This document shows, piece by piece, positions 9,374 to 17,136 of a DNA stretch of 64,000 nt. The notes beneath the pieces were generated by a model. It was not told the DNA's origin, did no database searches, and saw only the letters and a program-made list of their open reading frames with translations. Position 1 is the first letter of the stretch. Each line of letters starts with the position of its first letter. The position numbers and the translations under genes are program-made. The stretch spans positions 1-64,000 of the forward strand of contig RAYQ01000008.1 in NCBI GenBank assembly GCA_003612395.1, given 5' to 3'. Source of the DNA: Parablautia intestinalis (GTDB taxonomy: Bacteria; Bacillota; Clostridia; Lachnospirales; Lachnospiraceae).

Positions 9374-9736
9374 GAATTAGGTGGAATTTCATCATCGGCT
9401 TATGTAGATTATATGAAAGAACAAAGCTCCACTGCCGGAGCTAAATTGCAAGAGACGATCAAAGGGACAGATTATTCGCAGGCGTCAGAAGATGAGCTGC
9501 TTGGGGCCTGTAAACAGTTTGAAGCTTATTTTTTGGAGCAGGTATTTAAGGAAATGCAAAAGACAGTGGATTGTTTCAAATCCGATGAAGGCAGCGATCC
9601 CAATAATAATCTGGTAGATTATTTTCAGGACTCTGCGATTCAGAAGCTGGCTGCCACATCAACTGATCTGCAGGGATTAGGACTTGCCCAGATGCTTTAC
9701 GAGCAGATGAAGCGCAACTATAATATGGAAACATAA
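9371..9736 (+). CDS. Flagellar rod-binding protein, FlgJ N-terminal domain
   Basis: A 121-residue protein with the rod-binding domain found at the N terminus of FlgJ. The key region is ACKQFEAYFLEQVFKEMQKT followed by YFQDSAIQKLA and GLGLAQMLYEQMKR. The muramidase domain of proteobacterial FlgJ is absent, as is usual in Firmicutes. The ATG at 9371 is chosen; a TTG at 9347 lies inside the leader motif, and the ATG at 9360 is out of frame. It probably caps or chaperones rod assembly together with the two upstream rod proteins. A strong terminator follows, ending this flagellar transcript. Confidence 0.85.
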   Translation: MELGGISSSAYVDYMKEQSSTAGAKLQETIKGTDYSQASEDELLGACKQFEAYFLEQVFKEMQKTVDCFKSDEGSDPNNNLVDYFQDSAIQKLAATSTDLQGLGLAQMLYEQMKRNYNMET

Positions 9737-9796
9737 GCGTATAGTTTTGAGAAGGAATGGAACAGATCCGTGAAGAACGGAAAGTTAAAAGAACAT

Positions 9797-9847
9797 AAAG
9801 GCTGCTGAAATAAAACGGGGAGACCGTTTTATTTGGCAGCCTTTTAT
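9797..9847 (+). terminator. Strong Rho-independent terminator
   Basis: AAAGGCTGC ... AATAAAACGG, a GGAGA loop, then CCGTTTTATT ... GCAGCCTTTT form a long stem with one small internal bulge, followed by TTTATT. It separates the flagellar cluster from recD2. The stem is flanked by A and T tracts, so it may work on both strands. Confidence 0.85.
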
Positions 9848-9848
9848 T

Positions 9849-9918
9849 ACAATAAGCTGGCTCGCGAAGCGAGGCAGCGTTTGTTAACATAAGGGCAGTT
9901 TACGGAGTGTGCCGTCTG
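9849..9918 (+). repeat. Two-module intergenic repeat, copy 1
   Basis: Module 1 (9849-9885) begins ACAATAAGC and ends GGCAGCGTTTGTT, with a CTCGC-GAA-GCGAG hairpin inside. Module 2 (9886-9918) begins AACATAAGGGCAG and ends GTGCCGTCTG. Both modules recur at 57518-57608 before ileS, where module 1 is inverted relative to module 2. The fixed module lengths (37 and 33 nt) with scattered transitions suggest a dispersed repeat family. Confidence 0.75.
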
Positions 9919-9972
9919 CATTGCCTGAGCAGTGAGGCGTGTGCATGCCGTAAGCGGTTGGGAGGGATTTTG

Positions 9973-12207
9973 GTGGAGACGGTCACGGGTTATGTAGATC
10001 ATATTATTTATCAAAATAAGGAAAATGGCTATGCAGTGGTTGCGCTAATATCAGATGGAGACGAACTGGTATGTGTCGGAAATTTCCGGGCGGTGGAAAC
10101 AGGGGAAACTTTAAAGGTGAGCGGCAGCTACGTAGAACATCCCCTGTATGGAAGTCAGCTCAAGGTGGAAAGCTGCCAAGTGGTGGAACCGGATGATGCG
10201 GCAGGTATGGAGCGCTATTTAGGCTCAGGAGCAATTAAAGGCATCGGGGAGGCAATGGCGGCAAGAATTGTTAAAAAATTTGGCAGTGAGACCTTCCGGA
10301 TTATTGAGGAGGAACCGGAAAGACTGGTGGAGATTAAAGGGATCAGCCAGCGGAAGGCACAGGAGATTGCTGCTCAGATGATGGAAAAAAAGGATATGCG
10401 CAAGGCATTTATTTTTCTGCAAAAATACGGCATTTCCAATACACTTGCAGTTAAAATTTACCATCAATATGGTATGGATCTGTATGGTATTATGAAAGAG
10501 AACCCTTACCGGCTTGCAGAGGATATAGACGGTGTGGGGTTTAAAATTGCCGATGAGATTGCCGGGAAAATAGGAATTCATACGGATTCGGACTTTCGGA
10601 TACGAAGCGGCATTCTGTATGTACTGCTTTTGGCTGCGGCGGACGGGCATATTTATCTGCCTGACTTTAGTCTGCTGGCACGGGCGGCAGAACTCTTAGA
10701 ATTGCCGCCTCATGTCATAGAGCCCCAGATTGCCAATCTTGCCATGGACAGAAAGCTTGTGATTAAGCTGAAGGAGGAAAAAAGGATTTATGCCTCTGCA
10801 TATTATTATGCAGAGCTGGGCTGTGCAAGAATGCTTCATGATTTGAACATTACGATGGAAGATGAGGCTCTTTTGGCGGAGGAAAAAAAGGTAAAAGCTC
10901 TTTTGCAGGATTTGGAAAAGGAGCAGGGATTAGCATTAGATGAACTGCAGCAAAAGGCAGTGCTCCAAAGCGTTAAATCGGGCCTTATGATTTTGTCGGG
11001 AGGACCCGGAACAGGAAAGACAACCACAATTAATACGATTATCCGTTATTTTGAAAGGGAGGGGATGGATATCCTGCTGGCGGCGCCTACGGGCAGGGCG
11101 GCCAAGCGCATGACGGAAGCAACAGGGTATGAAGCGCGAACGATCCACAGACTTTTAGAAGTAAACGGGGCTGTGGAGGAAGACAAACGGGGACAGTTTG
11201 AGCGAAATGAGGAGAATCCTTTAGAGGCGGATGTAATTATAATCGATGAAATGTCTATGGTAGATATTTTTTTGTTTAAAGCGCTGCTAAGCGCAATCAG
11301 TGTAGGGACAAGGCTGATTATGGTGGGAGATGTGGATCAGTTGCCCAGCGTGGGACCGGGACAGGTTTTGCAGGATCTGATAAACAGCAATGCTTTTCCT
11401 GTGGTAATGCTTAAGAAAATTTTCAGGCAGGCAGGGGAAAGCGATATTGTGGTTAATGCGCACAAAATTAACCGCGGAGAGAATATTGAACTGGACAACA
11501 GGAGCAGGGACTTCTTTTTCCTGGAGAGAGCGGATGTGAATGTGATTTATAAGCATATGATACAATTGATCAGGGAAAAGCTCCCGCCTTATGTAGGGGC
11601 AGTACCTTATGATATCCAGGTACTTACACCCATGAGAAAAGGAAATCTGGGGGTGGAGGTTTTAAATGGAATTTTGCAGCGGTATTTAAACCCTCCTTCT
11701 CCGGAAAAAAAGGAATATGCGTCTGGAGAGAGACTTTTCAGAGTAGGCGATAAGGTGATGCAGGTAAAAAACAATTACCAGCTCACGTGGGAAATCGTAA
11801 GTAAATACGGCATTGCCATTGACAAAGGGATGGGCGTATTTAATGGAGACGTGGGGATTATAAAAGAGATCAATGAGGCGGCAGGGAGCCTTACGGTGGA
11901 ATATGATGAGCACAGGAGAGTTGACTACCCTTTTGCCGGTCTGGAGGAGATTGAGCTTGCCTATGCAGTAACCATTCATAAATCTCAGGGGAGTGAGTAT
12001 CCGGCAATTATACTTCCTCTTTTATCCGGGCCCAAGATGCTTTTTAACAGGAATCTTCTATATACGGCAGTAACCCGTGCAAGAAAATGTGTGACTATTT
12101 TAGGAAGCAGGAGAACGATAAAGGAAATGATTCAAAATGAAAGGGAAAATAAGCGCTATACCAGTCTGTGTGACAGAATAAAAGAGATCTGTGAAATGGA
12201 GGCTTAA
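9973..12207 (+). CDS. recD2: ATP-dependent DNA helicase RecD2
   Basis: An SF1B 5'-3' DNA helicase of the RecBC-independent RecD2 family (744 residues), acting in recombination and repair. It has an N-terminal OB-like region, helix-hairpin-helix elements around GSGAIKGIGEAMAARIVKKF, then Walker A GGPGTGKTTTINTI (about residue 345), Walker B DEMSMVD, and the C-terminal motifs AVTIHKSQGSEYPAI and LLYTAVTRARK. The GTG at 9973 follows GGAGGG at 9961-9966 with 6-nt spacing; an upstream in-frame start at 9907 has none and falls within the repeat. The stop overlaps the comFC start (TAATG), implying translational coupling. Confidence 0.95.
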   Translation: METVTGYVDHIIYQNKENGYAVVALISDGDELVCVGNFRAVETGETLKVSGSYVEHPLYGSQLKVESCQVVEPDDAAGMERYLGSGAIKGIGEAMAARIVKKFGSETFRIIEEEPERLVEIKGISQRKAQEIAAQMMEKKDMRKAFIFLQKYGISNTLAVKIYHQYGMDLYGIMKENPYRLAEDIDGVGFKIADEIAGKIGIHTDSDFRIRSGILYVLLLAAADGHIYLPDFSLLARAAELLELPPHVIEPQIANLAMDRKLVIKLKEEKRIYASAYYYAELGCARMLHDLNITMEDEALLAEEKKVKALLQDLEKEQGLALDELQQKAVLQSVKSGLMILSGGPGTGKTTTINTIIRYFEREGMDILLAAPTGRAAKRMTEATGYEARTIHRLLEVNGAVEEDKRGQFERNEENPLEADVIIIDEMSMVDIFLFKALLSAISVGTRLIMVGDVDQLPSVGPGQVLQDLINSNAFPVVMLKKIFRQAGESDIVVNAHKINRGENIELDNRSRDFFFLERADVNVIYKHMIQLIREKLPPYVGAVPYDIQVLTPMRKGNLGVEVLNGILQRYLNPPSPEKKEYASGERLFRVGDKVMQVKNNYQLTWEIVSKYGIAIDKGMGVFNGDVGIIKEINEAAGSLTVEYDEHRRVDYPFAGLEEIELAYAVTIHKSQGSEYPAIILPLLSGPKMLFNRNLLYTAVTRARKCVTILGSRRTIKEMIQNERENKRYTSLCDRIKEICEMEA

Positions 12208-12917
12208 TGGGAGCAGGAAACAGGGTATTGGATTTATTATTTCCAAGGCGGTGTGTGGTATGCGATGAGATTACAGACAGAGCGGGAGAGTCTGTCTGCA
12301 GAAAGTGCCAAAATAAAATTATATATATCAGGGAGCCTGCCTGCATGAAATGCGGCAAGCAGTTAAAAAGTGAAGAACAGGAATATTGCAAAGACTGCGA
12401 AAGAGTCCGGCACAGTTACATAAGAGGAACGGCTTTATATGACTATGGGAGCATGTCGGATTCCCTCTTTCGCTTTAAATATGCAGGACGAATGGAATAC
12501 GCATCTTTTTATGGAAGGGATTTATATGAGAAAAAGGCAAAGTGGCTTTCTGTGGTAAGACCGGATGCCCTTTTGCCTGTTCCCATTCATCCGTCCAGAA
12601 AGCGCAGGCGGGGTTACAACCAGGCTGAGCTGATTGCCAGAGAGCTGTCGGGACTGTCGGGGATTCCGGTGAACACAGCTTTGATGGAAAGAATAAAAAA
12701 AACAAGGCCTCTTAAAAACCTGAGTCATGAAGAACGGCAAAATAATTTGAAAAGGGCTTTTAAAATCCGGCAAAATGATGTAAAATTAAATACGATTGTT
12801 ATTATAGATGACATATACACAACAGGCAGTACGATTGATTCCATGGCACGGGTTTTACATGGGGCAGGTATAACGGAAGTTTATTTTGTGGCATTGACAA
12901 TCGGCAGAGGAATTTAA
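12207..12917 (+). CDS. comFC: ComFC-family amidophosphoribosyltransferase-like protein
   Basis: A 236-residue ComFC/GntX-type protein. The N terminus has a zinc-binding cluster (CVVCDE, CRKC, CMKCGK, CKDC), and the C terminus has the phosphoribosyltransferase PRPP loop VVIIDDIYTTGSTIDSMAR. In naturally transformable bacteria ComFC helps bring imported single-stranded DNA through the membrane; in other species the exact role is not settled. It is translationally coupled to recD2 and followed by the flagellar yvyF-like gene, matching the comF-yvyF order of Bacillus. comFA is not present in this window. Confidence 0.9.
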   Translation: MGAGNRVLDLLFPRRCVVCDEITDRAGESVCRKCQNKIIYIREPACMKCGKQLKSEEQEYCKDCERVRHSYIRGTALYDYGSMSDSLFRFKYAGRMEYASFYGRDLYEKKAKWLSVVRPDALLPVPIHPSRKRRRGYNQAELIARELSGLSGIPVNTALMERIKKTRPLKNLSHEERQNNLKRAFKIRQNDVKLNTIVIIDDIYTTGSTIDSMARVLHGAGITEVYFVALTIGRGI

Positions 12918-12971
12918 AATTATGGAATAAATGCAGAAGGAAAAGTGGAAGATAAATCTTTCACTCCGGGG

Positions 12972-13038
12972 GGTTTGTGTCCGCGCTGCATCCACAAACA
13001 TTGCCATGTATAATAAGCAGCGCAGAAATGAGGGAAAT
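12972..13038 (+). repeat. Pseudoknot-like leader (family B), copy 1
   Basis: GTTTGTG (12973-12979) pairs with CACAAAC (12993-12999). The 13-nt loop contains GCGCTGC (12983-12989), complementary to GCAGCGC at 13017-13023, which lies 7 nt before the GAGG of the ribosome binding site. The same layout and much of the sequence recur before ileS (57647-57715) and, on the minus strand, before the C39 gene (42217-42299). It could be a cis-acting RNA that controls access to the start site, or a repeat that supplies one. Confidence 0.65.
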
Positions 13039-13446
13039 ATGAACGTACGTAATTGTAGAAAATGCGGCAGAATATTTAATTATGTAGGAGGGCCTCCGGT
13101 TTGCCCCAAATGCAGGGAGGATCAGGAAGTTAAATTTCAGGCGGTAAAGAAGTTTATACAGGAAAATCACGGCGCTGATATTAATGAGGTAGCTGAAGCA
13201 TGTGAAGTGGAGATGTCCCAGATCCGCCAATGGATTCGGGAGGAGCGCCTGCAGTTTGCAGATGATTCACCTATTAGAATTCCCTGTGAGGGATGCGGGG
13301 CAATGATTCAGGCCGGGCGTTTTTGCGATAAGTGTAAAGCACAGATGACCCAGGAATTTAACCATGCCATAGGCAGGGATAAACCGAAGGAGCCGGCAAA
13401 AAAGTCTGCTTCATCGAAAAGCCATGAAAAGATGCGTTTCCTCTAA
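13039..13446 (+). CDS. yvyF: Flagellar operon protein, YvyF family
   Basis: A 135-residue protein of the family found beside comF and flgM in Firmicutes. It has an N-terminal zinc ribbon CRKCGRIFNYVG...CPKC, a middle helix-turn-helix-like stretch (DINEVAEACEVEMSQIRQWI, residues 49-68), and a second CEGCGAM...CDKCK cluster near residue 90. The C terminus is basic and low-complexity. The ATG at 13039 follows ATGAGGG within the structured leader. The function is not firmly known; context links it to flagellar regulation. No flgM, flgK or flgL follows here, unlike in Bacillus. Confidence 0.85.
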   Translation: MNVRNCRKCGRIFNYVGGPPVCPKCREDQEVKFQAVKKFIQENHGADINEVAEACEVEMSQIRQWIREERLQFADDSPIRIPCEGCGAMIQAGRFCDKCKAQMTQEFNHAIGRDKPKEPAKKSASSKSHEKMRFL

Positions 13447-13506
13447 ACAGAGGAAGCGACCTTTGAAGTGCAGTAATATATGGCGGCAGTTGAAAGGTAC
13501 AGGATT

Positions 13507-13893
13507 ATGATAAATGAAGAAAAGGTCATCCTTATGACCAAACTGGCATCCTATGAGTCGCACAGAGGAAAAAAAGATATTGCGATTACTCACTATTTCA
13601 GAAATGATTATATCGGATTCCAGGTTTTAAAATCAACGATTGCAGCTACAATTTCTTTTCTTGCATTGTTTGGAATTTATGTTTTATATCATTTTGAGGA
13701 ACTGATGCAGGATATTTATAAAATGGATCTGCTGGAATTTGGAAAAGACGTGGTTATACTGTACCTGTGTGTGGTTGGGGCATACGGAATTGTTTCCTAC
13801 ATTGTATCTGCCACCCGATACAGCAGGGCGAAAAAAAGTCTGAAAAATTACTACAGCAGCCTGAAAAAATTGGCAGGCATGTATGATAAATAA
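13507..13893 (+). CDS. Small membrane protein, unknown
   Basis: Not recognised. The 128-residue product has a soluble N-terminal segment (about 45 residues), two hydrophobic segments (STIAATISFLALFGIYVLY and VVILYLCVVGAYGIVSYIVS) and a basic C-terminal tail (SRAKKSLKNYYSSLKKLAG). The ATG at 13507 follows ACAGGA; an in-frame ATG at 13480 has no binding site. It overlaps or abuts the start region of the next membrane protein, which leads into cdaA-cdaR-glmM, so the two unknowns may be part of the c-di-AMP/envelope transcription unit. Confidence 0.75.
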   Translation: MINEEKVILMTKLASYESHRGKKDIAITHYFRNDYIGFQVLKSTIAATISFLALFGIYVLYHFEELMQDIYKMDLLEFGKDVVILYLCVVGAYGIVSYIVSATRYSRAKKSLKNYYSSLKKLAGMYDK

Positions 13894-13906
13894 CGAGGAT
13901 GACCAT

Positions 13907-14866
13907 ATGACAACCTTACTTGTTGCGAAACAGTATATAAAAAATTTTATCGGTAAATATGAGGTATATTTAAAACCCCTTATGAAACTGATATTAGCGC
14001 TTATGTCGCTGATGATGATTAACGGGAAAATAGGCTATATGCACAGACTGGACAATATATCTATCGTGCTTATTATTTCCCTGATGTGTTCTTTCATGCC
14101 TATGAATTTCATAATATTTATAGCGGCATTGTTTACGGTACTGCATTTGTATGAATTATCCCTGGAATGTGCAGTTATTGCGTTGGTACTTTTTTTGGTG
14201 ATGTTTTTACTTTATTTCAGACTTTCCCCGAAAGATACGCTTGTGGTTTTGCTGACACCAATATGCTTTTTGCTAAAAATTCCTTATGCTGTTCCTCTTA
14301 CCATGGGGCTTTTGGGAACGCCGTCTTCAGCAGTTTCTGTGGGGTGCGGTGTGATGGTCAGCTATCTGATTAATTATATCAGCGATAACGCCACAACCCT
14401 TTCAGGAATGGATACAGAAGAATTAGTTGCCAGATTCAGACTGGTTATAGACGGTTTTTTGAATAATAAGGATATGATGCTTACTATAGTGGCTTTTGCC
14501 GTTACGATAGTCCTTGTTTATACGATTAAGCGGATGTCGGTGAATTATGCCTGGACGATAGCAATTATTGCAGGCGCTATTGCAGATGTAATGATTCTGC
14601 TAATAGGCGATTTGATGTTTGACACAAACGTATCTATTATTGGAATTATTATTGGAACGGTTATTTCTGTTTTGATTGCAAAAGTGGTGGAGTTTTTTAC
14701 TTTCAATGTGGATTACAGCCGGACAGAAAAGGTGCAGTTTGAGGATGATGAGTATTATTATTATGTGAAGGCCGTACCCAAGATTACAGTGGCAACACCG
14801 TCCAGAACGGTAAAAAGAATTAATACTTCTAAGAGACGTCCGTCCGGGGGGCAGTCAAGGCGGTAA
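13907..14866 (+). CDS. Polytopic membrane protein upstream of cdaA, unknown
   Basis: Not recognised. The 319-residue product has about nine or ten hydrophobic segments, starting near residue 28 (PLMKLILALMSLMMI) and ending with SIIGIIIGTVISVLIAKVV. A C-terminal cytoplasmic tail follows with an acidic and tyrosine-rich patch (FEDDEYYYYVK) and a basic end. The ATG at 13907 follows GAGG with 8-nt spacing; an in-frame ATG at 13883 overlaps the previous gene. It lies 38 nt before cdaA. Gene order suggests a partner or regulated protein in c-di-AMP or cell-wall control, but this is inference. Confidence 0.8.
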   Translation: MTTLLVAKQYIKNFIGKYEVYLKPLMKLILALMSLMMINGKIGYMHRLDNISIVLIISLMCSFMPMNFIIFIAALFTVLHLYELSLECAVIALVLFLVMFLLYFRLSPKDTLVVLLTPICFLLKIPYAVPLTMGLLGTPSSAVSVGCGVMVSYLINYISDNATTLSGMDTEELVARFRLVIDGFLNNKDMMLTIVAFAVTIVLVYTIKRMSVNYAWTIAIIAGAIADVMILLIGDLMFDTNVSIIGIIIGTVISVLIAKVVEFFTFNVDYSRTEKVQFEDDEYYYYVKAVPKITVATPSRTVKRINTSKRRPSGGQSRR

Positions 14867-14904
14867 GGAAAGGGAGACTCATATTTTGGTAGTGGAGAAA
14901 TGAA

Positions 14905-15774
14905 ATGTCACGGGGATTAGAATTTATACAAACATATCTGTCACGGGTCTCAGGCGTGAGATGGACAGATATTGTGGAGATTATTATTATCTCTTTTCTG
15001 ATATATAGTATATTGGTATGGATCAAAAACACAAGGGCATGGTCACTGCTTAAGGGCATTCTTGTAATAGCAGTATTCATATTGATAGCGGCATACTTTG
15101 AGATGAATACAATTCTGTGGATTGTGCAAAATGTATTCGGCGTGGCAGTAACAGCCATAGTAGTAATTTTGCAGCCGGAACTGAGAAAAGCAGTGGAAGA
15201 GCTTGGAAGAAAAAACATTATCAGTTCTATTGTCCCTTTTGAATTAGGAAAGAATTTAATTGAAGGCAGATTTTCGGATAAGACAATTAACGAGATTGCA
15301 AGGGCTTGTGTGGAAATGGGCAAGGTGAAAACCGGTGCCCTTATTGTTGTAGAGCAAAATCAGTCCCTTGCGGAATATGAGAGAACAGGAATTGATGTGG
15401 ACGGAATTGTCACCAGTCAGCTGCTTATCAATATCTTTGAACATAACACACCTCTCCATGATGGTGCGGTTATTGTCAGGGGAAACAGAATTACCTCTGC
15501 AACCTGTTATCTGCCGCTTTCCGATAATATGGGACTTAGCAAAGAGTTAGGAACAAGGCACAGGGCAGGTGTGGGAATTTCGGAGGCGACAGATTCTCTC
15601 ACAATTATTGTTTCTGAAGAAACAGGGAAAATAAGTGTGGCATATGAAGGAGAAATAGAACGCAATTTAAGCGGTGATGCCCTGAAAGAGAAGCTCAGGA
15701 CAATACAGAACAAGCCGGAAGTAGAGAGCCGGAAGAGAATTCTGTGGAAGGGACGGTCAAAAGGTGAAAAATAA
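14905..15774 (+). CDS. cdaA: Diadenylate cyclase CdaA
   Basis: A membrane-bound enzyme making cyclic di-AMP from two ATP. The 289-residue protein has three N-terminal membrane helices (residues 22-90) and the DAC domain with DGA at 186-188 and RHR at 218-220, the signature residues for ATP and metal binding. It ends 11 nt into cdaR, whose product controls its activity, and glmM follows. This is the conserved cdaA-cdaR-glmM operon of Firmicutes linking c-di-AMP to cell-wall precursor synthesis. Confidence 0.96.
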   Translation: MSRGLEFIQTYLSRVSGVRWTDIVEIIIISFLIYSILVWIKNTRAWSLLKGILVIAVFILIAAYFEMNTILWIVQNVFGVAVTAIVVILQPELRKAVEELGRKNIISSIVPFELGKNLIEGRFSDKTINEIARACVEMGKVKTGALIVVEQNQSLAEYERTGIDVDGIVTSQLLINIFEHNTPLHDGAVIVRGNRITSATCYLPLSDNMGLSKELGTRHRAGVGISEATDSLTIIVSEETGKISVAYEGEIERNLSGDALKEKLRTIQNKPEVESRKRILWKGRSKGEK

Positions 15775-17035
15775 ACTGACGAATAATGTGGGCTTAAAAC
15801 TCGCTTCGGTTTTTTTTGCGGTAATACTTTGGCTGGTAGTTACCGGGATAAATAACCCAACGATTCCCCAGACTTTTTATAATATTCCTGTGGAGCTTCT
15901 GCATACGGAGCTGATTACGGATTCGGGACAGATGTATGAGGTGTTAGAGGGAACGGATGTGATCAGCAGAGTAACGGTCAGGGCACCAAGTTCTGTGATA
16001 AAGGATTTGAAGGATGAGAATATTATTGCGACAGCTGATGTGAGGGAGCTAAGCAGTCTTGATACAATTTCTATTAAACTTACCACGAATGTGTCAAATA
16101 TCAATAGTATTTCAGGAAGCAATGATATTGTAAAACTGAAAATAGAGGATAGAAGAAGCAAGGCGTTGACGCTTAAGGCAACTACCTCCGGGCAGGTGGA
16201 AAGCGGTTATATAATAGGTGATATCACCACGGATCAGAACCTGGTAAGGATATCCGGTCCGCAATCAGTGATAGATACGGTGGCAAAAGCATCCGTGGAT
16301 GTGAATGTTACGGGTATTACAAGCGATATTGTGACCAATGGCGAAATCAAGCTTTATGATGCTGAGGACAATGAGGTTGACACAAGCAGGATAACGCAGA
16401 ATATTAAGTCTGTGGGAGTAAAGGTGAGCATCTGGCAGAAGGCAGCAGTACCGGTCCGGTTTACGGTAGGCGGGGAAATTACCCAGGGCTATAGAGTAAT
16501 TGGTGAGCCACAGACCGATAAAGAGACTGTTGAGATAGCAGGCAAAGCAAGCGTGCTCAGAAATATTTCAGCAATAGAAATACCTGCTGAGGCGGTGGAC
16601 ATTACGGATCAGTTAGAGGATCTTGTAACGGAAGTGGATATTCGTCCTTATCTTCCGGAAAATGTTTTTCTGGTAAATCAGGATGATGCATTTTGCACGG
16701 TTACCGTTCATATAGAGCCGGAGGTGCTCAAACGGCTGGAAATCGGGGAGGAGAGAGTAAGGGTTACCAATATTCCTGAAGGCTATAATGCCAGCATTTC
16801 CGGTTTGGAGGAAAGCTTTGTGATAGAGGTAATAGGTCTTTCACAGGACGTAAATGCACTGCAGGCCAGAAATATATCCGGTGTAGTGGACATTCAGAAG
16901 TGGATGCAGGAGCAGGAAATGGAGCATCCGGAAGCAGGTTATTATACTGTACCCGTTGATTTTAACCTGCCGGATAATGTGGTGCTGAGAGATGCAGTTA
17001 CAGTAATGCTGCATATTTCAGAACTGGAAGAGTAG
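15764..17035 (+). CDS. cdaR: CdaA regulator CdaR (YbbR-domain protein)
   Basis: A 423-residue extracytoplasmic protein with one N-terminal membrane anchor (GLKLASVFFAVILWLVVTGI, residues 7-26) followed by several YbbR repeats. The repeats show as alternating beta-rich units around residues 45-130, 135-220, 225-315 and 325-415. CdaR binds CdaA and modulates c-di-AMP output. The GTG at 15764 lies inside the cdaA 3' end and has GGAAGGGACGG upstream, implying coupled translation. The start choice fits the membrane-anchor position. Confidence 0.92.
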   Translation: MKNKLTNNVGLKLASVFFAVILWLVVTGINNPTIPQTFYNIPVELLHTELITDSGQMYEVLEGTDVISRVTVRAPSSVIKDLKDENIIATADVRELSSLDTISIKLTTNVSNINSISGSNDIVKLKIEDRRSKALTLKATTSGQVESGYIIGDITTDQNLVRISGPQSVIDTVAKASVDVNVTGITSDIVTNGEIKLYDAEDNEVDTSRITQNIKSVGVKVSIWQKAAVPVRFTVGGEITQGYRVIGEPQTDKETVEIAGKASVLRNISAIEIPAEAVDITDQLEDLVTEVDIRPYLPENVFLVNQDDAFCTVTVHIEPEVLKRLEIGEERVRVTNIPEGYNASISGLEESFVIEVIGLSQDVNALQARNISGVVDIQKWMQEQEMEHPEAGYYTVPVDFNLPDNVVLRDAVTVMLHISELEE

Positions 17036-17071
17036 GTAAATGGACCTGAAATTTTAAATACATGCCGGTAA

Positions 17072-17112
17072 TGGAGCAGACAGATGCCTGTGCAGGAATT
17101 GTCTGCCTGTGG
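17072..17112 (+). promoter_or_regulatory. Hairpin in the cdaR-glmM spacer
   Basis: GCAGACA and TGTCTGC bracket a 17-nt segment that itself contains CCTGTGCAGG, a short self-complementary run. The structure sits in the 101-nt gap before glmM, with a clear GGAGG ribosome binding site downstream. It may be an RNA processing or attenuation element; no ligand class is recognised. Confidence 0.35.
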
Positions 17113-17136
17113 AATAATTGATAGAATGGAGGCTTA

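Noticed and set aside
9360..9380. ATG directly after GGAG before the rod-binding gene
   Set aside because: It opens only six codons out of frame and is too close to the binding site.
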